Assembly: GCA_019614645.1 (NCBI GenBank)
Contig: JABWDB010000003.1
Location: 20,421,001 to 20,485,000 of the forward strand
DNA from: Stratiolaelaps scimitus
Taxonomy: Eukaryota; Arthropoda; Arachnida; Mesostigmata; Laelapidae
Direction: 5' to 3'
Length of the DNA stretch: 64,000 nucleotides
The notes beneath the pieces were generated by a model. It saw only the letters and a program-made list of their open reading frames with translations. It ran no database searches and was not told where the DNA came from. The position numbers and the translations under genes are program-made. Positions 51,834-63,400 of the stretch are shown piece after piece. Position 1 is the stretch's first letter. Every line of letters begins with the position of its first letter.

Positions 51834-54693
51834 CTAAACGATATTGAGGGGATCAGCTGCCGGTGCTTCCTGAACGAGCTGAGTGAGTAGATCAGACAGC
51901 TTCTTCTTTAGCTGTTTTACCCCGCTCATCACAATGGTCTCCGGTTTGAGCGCTCCGGATGACTCGACGTTGAAGAAGAACTTTGACGGCTTTCCCTCGG
52001 GGTCATATTCGGCTTGGGCTGTAATGAATTAAAAGACAATATTAAATTGCACAACGAAGACAATGTGTGTGTGTGTTTGTGTTAATAAAATTCCCATTTC
52101 ACTTACGTGGAATGGTAAATGTTTATTGGTTTATTAAAGGAGCTGCAATTTTTCAATGCTTAAGCTCTCTTATGTGTCACACAGCGGGGCTCGAACCTGC
52201 GGCCTCTGGCTTCCGACAGCCAGAGACTTAGCCGTCCAAGTCACCGCGCTTACAGAAGGCAGAAGACAGAGCAAAGCCTATGTAAATAATAACTGAATAG
52301 AGCCTTAACTTTGTATGATAAGAACCAGCTGCACACAGGTCTACGAACACTAGTTAAAAAGTGGCAGCGATATTTTTACAAAGCATTATATGGATGATTT
52401 TACTAACAAGTGTTTTCCTCCTCTGGGATTTCGGAGTATTCCGAGCGTGGCCACTCATCTGGTTTCGGATAGGTCGTATGACGGAAACGGTTGTCCGGAT
52501 CGTACTCGAAGGAGACCCCACAAGTCGGGTTCCACTTCGCGTGCTCCTTACCGAAACCCTTACGAGCATAACATGTGGCCTTTACTTCTTGACCTTTTCG
52601 GAGCTTGACAATCAGGATATCTATAAATCACATCACGGTGAACAGAGGGATAGTTACGCGAGGAATAAATGTATGTTAGCTATTTTTGAGTATCGCCAAT
52701 ATTGGCACACCCGACACTCCTGCTTGTATTGAGTGCGAGGTGGCGAGCTATGCAAAAGTCCTTCCCATAATAGTTAAGATTAGTTAGGTAACCCCAATAA
52801 CACAAACTCTACTACTAGCTATACTACTTTCGTTTAATAATACAATAAACCTTTACCTTTACATTACACAGGAATTTCGCGTTACCAAGGCTTGTCATGT
52901 TTCCCTTAGCAGGATTATCCCTGCACATCTTACTTTTAGATGTGTACTTTTCGCAAAATACCATGGGTTTGGTAAACACAAACATTGAATAGTTTAATTA
53001 TGCGCTCCGACAAGATGCATACAGCAAATAAGTTTAGCAGGGATGTCCCTCGATGATCGAAAGGGAGTCAAAAACGTCTACAGACCGTAGGGAAGATTTA
53101 TTTGTCTTGTTATTTGGGAGGGGTGTGAGAATAAACCCGCCAAGTACACATTGGAAACGACGATGGTAGCCAGCACCGCCCTTATACAATAAATAGTTTT
53201 ACCATAAAATAAAATATTGAGCTTGCCTTTGAACGTTATCATACCCCGTAGGTCCGAGTTAAAATTAAAAAATGAATACGCTTAAGCCGAGGTTTTTTCC
53301 ACACACCTTCCTCTTGTCCGTACTCGGCTGAATCGTCTCGACGTCTCGAGGTGACCGGGACGCAACGTGCGTCGGCACTTTTCAGGTCGGCTGTGGTTAC
53401 GTGTCGAGTTGCGTCGTCTGTACACTTCACATCGAGGAGGAACTCGACACTGCATTCGGTGCAGAAGTCGACGCATGAGCAGTCACTATTGAGATATAGG
53501 AAGGGTCGTACAAACCATGTTAAATATCTTGTTCATGACTGAAATTTTAACCGAAGGGCGTTGGGCGGAACATTGATTGAGCTTCAGAGGATTTTGTTTA
53601 AGCCATTCCTGAGACCTAATTCGCACAGGCTGAATATTTCGCATTTCCACTTGGGGATTTGGAACTGTTGAAATTCTGGCTCGTCAGAGGTGCTCGATGG
53701 CGAGGAGTTCTTACACCTCTGCGTTTCTCGCCTAAAATGCCTACCCACTGCACATACCAACCTACTGTGTTTGCTCTCGGGACAGTAAGACGTGACCTAA
53801 TTGCTCTTTACGGTAGAATGCAAATATAGAGCGAGTTCCACTGAACATCGTCCGGAATCTTGATATGGTTTACCTTTGACTGAATGTACGTACCAATAGC
53901 TGATCCCTGTCCATTCATTATCTCCACCGAATAGTTAAAAAACACCCTGACAATTAAACTATACGTCTAGTTGCTGCCAAATCAATACCAAACTTCAATG
54001 TCAAGTACATGAAAATCATTCTCACCGATTATACTGCATATGATCGACGATTTCTTCAGAAGTAAGTGGAATAAGTCCAAGGCGGTGCGCTATGAACTCG
54101 TCGTGAAGGACGGAGGAGTTAGCCTCGAGCTGTACCCAATCGATGGACATCGTCGGAGTCTCTGCGATCATTACTCGTCGAATACTGTTTGCCACGCTAT
54201 TCAATCGAATCAATAAGGAAAACACACACGAAACTGCTTAATATAGCAAATTAACTGAGTGTAGAGGGTCGTTCCAAGCCCACTATACAATTATTCCATA
54301 TATTAACTCGCTTAGTGTTCAAACTATTGCCAATAACCCTGCTTGGCAACAGGGCAGCTTGTCTCAGGGGTATAGGTTTTCCGGCGTAATTCAAGTCTGG
54401 CGACCATTTCGTTAACACTTCCACTCGTAACAGCCATCACATCTAAGCAAAACCCATGATACGGAGCCACACACAATTTTAACCGAGTACCTCAGGGTTA
54501 GTCATATGTTAACTACAAACGTCCCTCCATAGTGGCAGCTTAGAAAAGTTCGATCTTATTCTACTCCGCTCTCATTTGAATATGCTCTATGTCCTGTTCA
54601 ATCATACCTGAGGTCCGTGTCTTCGAGAATGAATTTGACATTCTCGTTCGTCAAGTCTGAGATTGTAACCCGAGGCTGGTTAGCGTACGGCAT
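51834..54693 (-). CDS. POLR2C: DNA-directed RNA polymerase II subunit RPB3
   Basis: RPB3 forms, with RPB11, the alpha-like assembly platform of RNA polymerase II. Five exons: 54608-54693 (ATG at 54693), 54026-54196, 53307-53485, 52408-52620 and 51834-52018 (TAG). They total 834 nt, 277 aa; human RPB3 is 275 aa. All phases fit. The start [20 protein letters not shown] and the blocks [40 protein letters not shown] and [11 protein letters not shown] are characteristic. The zinc-binding cysteines are 88, 90, 94 and 97 (C-x-C-x3-C-x2-C). The donor at 52402-52407 reads GTTAGT, weaker than the others. Introns carry SINE-1 copies. The ATG is the first residue of the conserved N terminus, so the start is secure. 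Confidence 0.97.
52115..52254 (-). mobile_element. Full-length SINE-1 in RPB3 intron 4
   Basis: Reverse-complement copy of the element at 16282-16426, including head TAAGCGCGGTGACTTGGACGG, B box GGTTCGAGCCCC and tail AACCAATAAAC. It is on the same strand as RPB3, so sense to the host gene. Confidence 0.9.
52834..52862 (+). mobile_element. SINE-1 3'-tail fragment in RPB3 intron 3
   Basis: ACAATAAACCTTTACCTTTAC is identical to the end of the fragment at 11480-11543. Antisense to RPB3. Too short for certainty. Confidence 0.55.
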
Positions 54694-55724
54694 TTTTGTT
54701 TGCACCACTACCTCCTCTGTCAACGGCACACAATCACCTCACGCTTTCAGCTACGGACGACTATTGTAACACGTGTTAGGCTTTCGTTGATTGAAAAATG
54801 ATGATAAAGTACGGCAGATAGCACCACCACGATGATAGTTTTGTCGCACTTCTTCCACAACTTCGGCCGTAAAACGCCAGTCTACCACGAGAAAAAGTTA
54901 TACTCGCCAGGTATTCGAACAGCCGGCGAACTCAAGGCATCTATGCACAAACAAACAGCCTTGCCCGCCTCTCTGTGTGTGCGGGGCTTGCTCTCACAGG
55001 TCTCCCAGATGCCTGAGACGTTCCGAGCGTTACCGAGCGCTTTCCGCTGATTATGGCCAGTTCAAAAAAACTATCTCGCAATAGTAATTCCCTGCTGTAA
55101 TTCAAGTTTTACTTTGGCCACTCGTCGATTTAATCGAATTTCAGTCCGGGCTAAAATATCTAGCTCACGAGTTGTCGCCAAATTGGCAGCGATAATTGCG
55201 GTCAATATGTGACAGCCGTATCAACTTTCGACGGCATCAGCGTGCAGCTTCCGAGGTTGGCTACAGAAGATCAGGGACCCCAATTATCAGTTCTCTCTCC
55301 CCGCAAGGTAAAGTGCGAACAGTGAAAAAAAAGGAAGTTCAAATTCAATTTAGTCGAAAATTTTCAAACACAAAGTGGATAACGTTTGGTAAGTTACGCC
55401 TTGACGCCATTGACGCACTTCGACGTATCGATGTTCTAGCTCATAATTCTGATCAATAGCAACTGCAAGCATCAGCTGCATCTTGCTCTGTGTGGCGACC
55501 CGGGCAGACAATAGTATGGGATACATTGGGCTGCAGTGTACTCTCTCTACGATTCGGAGAGCGCCACTCCACTCCAACTTAACCCGTTGTGTTACGAGAG
55601 CAGCTATCTCATAGTGTAGGCCGAACTCGCGTAATGTGGGCGAGTTCTGGGAGAGTCACTCAGTTTGAAATAGATATATTGATAGATAAAGCACTATCTG
55701 AACGAAAACATCGTTCGAGCTCAA

Positions 55725-55788
55725 TACATATATACATATATGTATATATATATATATATACATATTATATATATATATATATGTATAC
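55725..55788. repeat. (AT)n microsatellite with CAT interruptions
   Basis: About 60 bp of AT-rich alternation including two CATAT interruptions. Confidence 0.9.
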
Positions 55789-58216
55789 AGACGGTCATTC
55801 TGTAGAGATTGCTGTATCTGTTTGGCCTTCTGCTACCAGCGGTGTATTGTAGTCGTAGGTGGACTTGATGACATGTTGGTTATTTCACTAATTGCGAATA
55901 TTGCGTACGCTCTTTTGTCATCGGGTGAATTGATCGAATAAACGGTATAGATTGCACGAGCGAATGTCGTTACTTTGTTTGGATTAAGCAGAATCCCTTG
56001 TGTGCCCCGCTGCCTGCTGATACTAAGTTGGCTAATAGAGATGGCGTTTTTTTGTTGAAACGCAGTGCATCCATGGTGTCTGTATCCATGTGTGGTGGTG
56101 CTGCTGCTGCTGCAGCTGCCGTTGTTTGCCGTGGAATCGCGCGGTGGAAGTTGCGAACTGGAACAACCGTGTTGTGGGGTATTGCTCTCGCACTACTTCT
56201 AAAAGTTTGATTTTATTTCTCGCTATATTGGGCCGACTAATACGCTCGCGCTACCTTATAATCGCGAGTTATTTGAGGGTTGTATGCGCAGCGAAATCAA
56301 CAAGCATACGTATATCGTATATTGGATACATATATTCGTCTGCCAGGCCTCCCAAGTGTTGATAGTCCCCAAGTCATGTCCAGAAAGTTTCACCTGCGCA
56401 TTGACTTCGGACAGCGGTTCTCTACACTTACTCTTAACGAGTTGCGATATGGCCCGGTCAGTGTGTCCGGCATGTGCTTGCAGTGTTGCGAATATCCAAA
56501 CAGATGGTTGGTTGCCTTTAAAATAATCGTCTGCAAGGGCCAAATTGTACTCGGGGCAAAACAGTTTCATTAAGCTTGGTAAGTTAATGATGTTAATAAT
56601 AACGAAGTTTCTATACAGGTTAAGCTATATGACTCCATGTTACGCAGTGGAGGATTCGATTTCGGAGTGGAACCTATTCCTACACAACACAATGTTTAGG
56701 ATGAAACATAAGTGAGATTGAAACACCTTAAGCCGACACAAGCCTATCTATTATATCTACCCGAGTTTTTACATTGATAGAATATAAGCATTTAGCAACT
56801 CAGTCACCGTTCTAGGTGAAAGTATATAGAAAACCTCATTTAAATATTGACGCCAAATATTCGATTCATAGCAAGCACAATGCATTTGTTGACTTGCGTA
56901 CTACTAGCGTATATGATATGCCAATAATTTGTATGATTAATTGTATTAGAAACAGTGTACTGCTAGCGTGTCTCCATGACAGATTTTTTTCAGGCATACC
57001 TCAGATACATCCAGGATATAGTTTTCTCAGATCAGTTGAGGATTTTCAACAATTCAAAAACTGTACGTGAATCGGAAAAGAAAAGCGATCCGAGCTACAC
57101 TAATGAATACAACTTTCCTGTTGTATAAGTAATTAACAATTAATATACTTTCGGTTTTTTTCTTATCTCATTATTTCATCCCTATTATTAATATTACAAT
57201 TGAATCACACATCGGGAGTTCTATACGTCACGCAAACCAACAGACGATTGCTTATTGATTATTTTTCCACATAATTGTTTTGTTGATTCAACATTTTTTG
57301 CTGCCAAATTGTCAACGAACCCCGTATCCGAGTTAAACACGATGAAGCAATATTGGTCTGAATAAATATATATCAGCAAAAATATATGCTATATCTACAT
57401 ATTTCTAGTATAGGTGGATGTAATTTTTGCAATTTCAAGCTATACCATTTATAATTAAGTAGTTTCGTTTTTTCCCTACAAAACAAATGTCATAGGCCGG
57501 GCCTTCTATACTAGTCTGCGTAGCGGGTGCGTGTGTGGCTGTGTCTGCTTGGAGTATATAACTACTGCTACTGTATGCTGGAACTGGGATAGGATATTAG
57601 CCTATTCGGCACCCTTCCCCCCGGTAACCATTTCTGCCCTGGAAACTTCGTAGTTAATGGTCCCAACGCGCCATTTCATTAAGAGTAACAGCCGAAATGA
57701 GGTGGTGGCTGGAAATTTTTAATCATGGTTGGTGGTGGTGGTAGTTGGCCATTTTTTCATTTGTATGTATAGTTAGTTCATCGAAACAAATGATCACATC
57801 ATTGGGACTGTCTCCGTTATCTATTGTCCTGTTGGTCGTGTGTATATTGTCACTCGTACGCTGTCGGCGTCGATAGCCTTAACCTTCGCAATCTGGACGT
57901 GTGTTGCATAGTATCGCAATATCGCCCTGAGCAAACTCGAGAATGACCGGGTGCTTGGTGGAGGAACGGTTCCATTATGCATATATTCCATATATCTCTA
58001 TCGGTGGGCCTCAGACGAACCTGATGTCGACGAATTCCCCAGAATCTAATTGCCTATCGTGTTGATATATTTGATCGCGTTTGCGAAATTGGTAAGTCTT
58101 GTAGCAATGTGGGGGCGTGCAATCTGTGGTGTCGGGTCGTCGTCGGCTCTCCGTACAATATCACTTAGTACCTATATTGTACTGATATTGTCGTTCCATC
58201 AAAGAATACAGCAGCT

Positions 58217-58236
58217 TGGCTGAGAGTCAGCCCAAG
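58217..58236 (+). mobile_element. SINE-2 terminal scrap
   Basis: TTGGCTGAGAGTCAGCCCAA matches the extreme 3' end of SINE-2. It is also a near-perfect hairpin (TTGGCTGA / TCAGCCCAA). Confidence 0.45.
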
Positions 58237-59392
58237 AGGATATTTTTTATACATACAGCAGCAGCGATCATTAACTCGGGTACATTGCGGAAGGAGAGGT
58301 GTAGATACTCTAATCACTGCCGTATTTCTGCGCTTACGATGAAGTGCGTAACCAACCTGACCAGAGCATTATGCCAACCGAAGGCCCGTCTCATTTGACT
58401 GATTTGAGCCAATAGAATATAGCATTTCTTTAGCGATGTTTCCTTTACACCTAGCAATGATTTGATACTATAATTTATAGAATGAAAACAAACATTCATA
58501 AATTCAACGGAATATAGAATTCGAGTTTAGCTCGAATGAATAACTTCGCTGCAAAGCCGGCCATTAGTATCAGGACCTGGTGATATATGTCTAATTGTCG
58601 GCTGCTGCTCGCTGTGGGTTGTGTTGACTGAGAGGAGGGCTACAAGTCGACATATGTGTACGGTTCTGTCAACGACGATTAGCACTTCGGTGGTACGCAA
58701 ATGAAGAGGTCATGTTAGCTTGGCTTGACTGGACAGCTTGAATGGATGAAAATTTAGCTAGTATTTGAAACCTCTCCTATAACTGACCAACTGAAAATAG
58801 TAAGCGAACCTTACGATGTGGTGACCACATTGCTATTCTCTGCTGCTGTTCGCTCTCTAGCCACCTCTACTGAATCTACACATGGGAGTGCTGTGTATTT
58901 TAATTGCGTCATTCATCTATTTCTTCAGTGTTATGTAGTATTTGGCTTTGAAATGATGTCTTTATGAACTGAACACCTTTATAAGTGTAGTACCACAACG
59001 CTGTTGGTGTGTCTGCTAATACTATTTTTCCTTCCAATTATCTAGAATTTCAGGTATTGTAATTAGCTGCGATTCATAAACAGTACCGAGAAGAAATCGC
59101 CTATCATGGGGCGGTAGTCTGAGCAATTAAAGTCGGTGAGTAACTTCTAAACAAGGACAGAAATTGGTGTTGTTGTTGCTGTTGTCATTTCAGAGAGCAT
59201 TTTTTTCATGCCCACCATCAAGCACTTGGCAGGTTTTATTATACTATTAATAATTTAGTAATGAATAACAGTCTATCCGATTTTGTAATGCTCCTGGACC
59301 AGAAGGGGTCTAATGTCGTTTTTTTTCTTTATATTAGTTGATCACATCATTGCATCTCTGCTTTTATTTTGGCTTGATTTCCCCATAGTTTA

Positions 59393-60414
59393 ATGAGTTG
59401 TTCAACCAAGTCCAGCCCACCAGCCATCCTGGCTGCGTGTGGATCGGCATACGCAACCGAAGCAGTGTGGAACCATTCTGGCAATGTGTCATCCTCGTCG
59501 GAGCCCGAACATGAGGTGTTCGAAATCGAGGACCCTGATACAGTTTATCCCGATGATTTCATCGGATCTGATGAACACATATTGGACGTTGAAAGCGCAC
59601 CTCAGGTAAGATCATCAATAATGCCCATATGGTTTCTATATTGTTCTTCCTTGACTAGGCGAACCAGTACATTGTCTACCGGCAGCGACAATCGTCTATC
59701 TACCGTTCTTAGCTAGAATAGAAATACCGTAACAATTTTCAAATCGTCAAGCTATTCGTGCACTTCTCGAATATTCAACGAAATTGCTGCGAGTACACTA
59801 CAGAAAATAGCCAGATACTTTCGACTTACATCTTGTTCTCATGGTATGGGAATCATATGCGTCACCCTATGCAAATCACCTGACCGCACACTGATAACGA
59901 AATGCTCATTGATATTAATCAGTTGTAACACAGCTTAAGGCATTGCACGCTTAATAAATCTGTCCCTACCTCACAGATGAGTTTCTATGCATTTACCCCC
60001 TCCTCTCATCGATGAACTTTGTTCGATTTGTGTACATATCCACTGTTTAGGGTTGCCATAAGATCAACGAAATTGAATTTTACACCCCTTATGTTGCAAC
60101 GTGCGCTTTGCATTTTTTCAGGATGGTCCTCCATCGACTGTGCTAGTGATTTCAGCTCAACCGCCTAAAGTGTTGTCGAGTTCAAGCGTCCATCCGAATT
60201 CCGACAGGCCTCCGCATGCAGACGATATTACACAGTCTCTGCTGGCGGCAGAATGCTGCCGTCTCACACTGCTGATACAGGCACAGCCGGATTGTGCGGT
60301 GCTCCCTCTCATCCAGGAGGCTCAATGGTGCTGGCCACCGAAAGAGGAGGTTCACGGAGATCGGGCCACTATCGCGTGTGCGGATGACATTGAAAGGTAT
60401 ATATGCCTGGACAT

Positions 60415-60448
<34 letters not shown>

Positions 60449-63400
60449 CCTGCACCAGTAATGTGAACATATATATATATATATATATGTATACAATGTT
60501 TCCTTTTGAACAAACAGCATAAATTCGCAAAGGTTTCCTCGGCTAGTTCCATCTGTGCAGTTCAATTTTCAATCTACTAAACAGAGGTGGCCTGTTGCAG
60601 GTGTCGCCTCTGCATTCAACACGCGCTAGGCCGAAGTCTTCCTGCAGTCATACGAGAGAAGTACACGCGTCACGATCATGCCTATTGCGAATATGAGCAC
60701 GACCATAGTGAGACCTCGATTGTTGAGAGTTTGGTTCAAGACTTAATTGAGCGAAAGTATGCGGACAGCTTAGCCAAGCTTTGGCAGCGTTCCACCGTTA
60801 AGAGCAACCTATTCCCGAACCACACGCCTCAGACGTTACTGAAGGAGCCTCTCACCGAAACGGTAGAAGATCTGGCTTTTCAAATCGAGGATATGGAGAC
60901 GACCCATTCCAGTGTAACAGCGAAGTTTGAAGAGGTCGAGGTGCCCGCAAATGCCAGCACGGATGAAGACTCGTCCGAGAACGTGGTCCGATCCGCGGGC
61001 ACGCTCAACCCTCCAACCTCGCGTACGGTTGCGGAGCACCCGACAGAAGTCGTCGCCGGCAAAACTGAAACTACTGAAGATGACGAGGGAGTGCTTTTCG
61101 TGGTTAAGACAACGACAACAACAACAACAGCAGCGGGAGGAGGTAAGCCCGGCAAAAGCTCGAAGAAAGATATCGTCGTTCGAAAGCACTTCGTTTTTAA
61201 AACAAACAAATACAAATGTCTCGATCCTAATGCAAACACTTCTTCATGTGATCTCAAAGGGCCAGAGGCGTTTGGCACGGATTCACAATTCGCTGAGACG
61301 GTCGCCGGTGGAAATCTTCGACGGCGACAGTCGACAATGGATGAAGATCAGGACGAGAACGACATATGGCAAACTTGTGTAGAGGTGCTCAACGATATCG
61401 TGCAAACGACTCACGATCAGACCGACGAGGCAGGCAAAATAAAGTCATCAATCGTTGACACGTCTACGACAAAAATGCAGCCCGTCACCGATTCGAGAGC
61501 TGGAACAGCAGCACCCGCCGGCAGGCAAGCTCGACACGTCAGCGATGTGTCGGAGCGGAGAACAACTCGTGGTTTGAAGATCGACTTCGTAAAGTTGGAT
61601 ACGTACGGCGTTGCGTCGAACGAACGTGTCGACAGCAATGAATCGAGCTGGCGGCCAACAGACGCGAGTCACTCGACGAACGCGCACAAGGGCGTAACTT
61701 GTGGACGGAAAAGAAAAGGTAGAGCACCTCGGACGAGCGTTCCAAGCAAGTGGACCCGTCGTGACACTGTCGAGGATGCAGTGGACAGCGACGCTGACGA
61801 TCTGGGGGATTGCATTAGCGAGGCGTATACGAGTGAAGCAGCGAATTTCTTCAGTCAGCACGCCGATTTCCGTCCTGAGATGATCGAGGAGGTGGTTGAG
61901 CGAACGGCATGCGTGTGTGTCTCTTGCGACCCCAAGATGAAGCGCCTGAGGCTGCAGGAGAACTACCTCAGCGAGTCGGACTTTTTCAAGGTCGCACGCT
62001 TCGTCAGCCGGTTAAGCACCCTGCAGGATGAAGGTATAGATGATCAGCAGGATGCGTCGTCGACGAATTCGAGTGTCTCGTCAGACGATGAGTCAGTAAG
62101 CTCACCTTCCCCAGTGCCTGAGTCTTCGTCGCGCAGCGGCCCAGAGGCAGGCATTATCGCGACCAGATCAAGGTTCGCACCGAAGGACACCGCGCGTATG
62201 CAGTGCCATGACTGTCTATTTTGTGGCCATAAATACACCTCGGCGGATGATCTACAACGCCATCTGCCGGTCCATGAGTTCAGGGGCGGTAAAGGACCGA
62301 TCTCATCTAGGTACGTAACAACGCGTTGCGTGGCAACGAGACTCAGAGAATGTCAATAACCCTAATTTTCACATTGGATAATTGAACAACGAGACTCAGA
62401 GAATGTCAATAACAACTAATTTTTACATTTTATAATTGAACACTGAGTGAGCTCCACATCACGCTGTCGATTGTGGTTATTTTTACCTAGTTATGTTTTT
62501 TGCTAAACATTTCCGCGCTCGCTGCTGCCAATCGACTAAGAGACATTTAATATTTCAGGTGTTCTGTGTGTGATATCGTCTTCCGGGATATCCGCGTGAT
62601 GAACGGTGTGCTCTACCATATGCCTGGTGAGCATCACTCGACGCGGCGAGACCAGCACGAGCGTCGACATCGACCCAACGCTCTAAACTGCGTCTATCCT
62701 CAGTGTCGCAACTATGTATTTGGCAGCCGGCAACGTCTCGCTGTTCACATGGAGTTGCATCGGCAGTCGGTTGTTATTGGCGGTGTCGAACACTGGGAGT
62801 CGCAAGAACGAAAGGATACCCTCAAAGACCAACTGGGCCAGCCGCACGTTTCTTGCGAGTTCTGTCTGGCCGAATTCAATTGGCGGACACGCACAGCCGG
62901 TATAAGCACCCATGTCGAACGCTTCACGCGACACCGGGAGAGGCATATGCACTACGAGATGCTGGGTGAGCCCTGGCACTGCGCGATCGAGGGTTGCCAG
63001 CGTTCGTTCCCTGAGCAGGCCGACCTCGAGGAGCACATGTGGCTAATGCACGCTGTTAATTGTTACTGCGTCACCTGTGACTGGATCGTGTGGGGGGACT
63101 CGTCAGACGTTCAAGTGCACAGGAAAAACTGCAAAGCTTTCTTGCCCACCTCGGGCGGTTCGGAATCGCTGGCGAAGAAGGACCCCGTCCTTGTGGTGAA
63201 CTCGAACAACAAAGTGTTCGTTAAGGCCATCAAGGGCTTAAATCTCAACGGGGATAGTAAGGCGCCACAGCAAACGACATTCATTTTGCGATCGAATCTG
63301 CCTCGTGCGACGACGAACAATGCGCAAGCATCGAGCGGCGAGGGTCGTCCACCGCCGGCGGCATTGGCCTCGAAAGCATTTCATCAAGCGGGAGCGGCGG

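Larger units (their letters stand above)
54694..59392. other. Divergent intergenic region, RPB3 to zinc-finger gene 2
   Basis: Must contain the RPB3 promoter (near 54700-54830) and, because an acceptor (CCCCATAG) lies 5 bp before the zinc-finger 2 ATG, probably a 5' noncoding exon of that gene. No coding sequence is recognisable, including the 72-codon frame at 54832-55050. It contains an (AT)n tract (55725-55788), a GCT repeat near 56098-56120 and a SINE-2 tail scrap (58217-58236). Confidence 0.5.

Noticed and set aside
54832..55050. 72-codon frame divergent from RPB3
   Set aside because: No recognisable domain or splice context; lies in the presumed promoter region.
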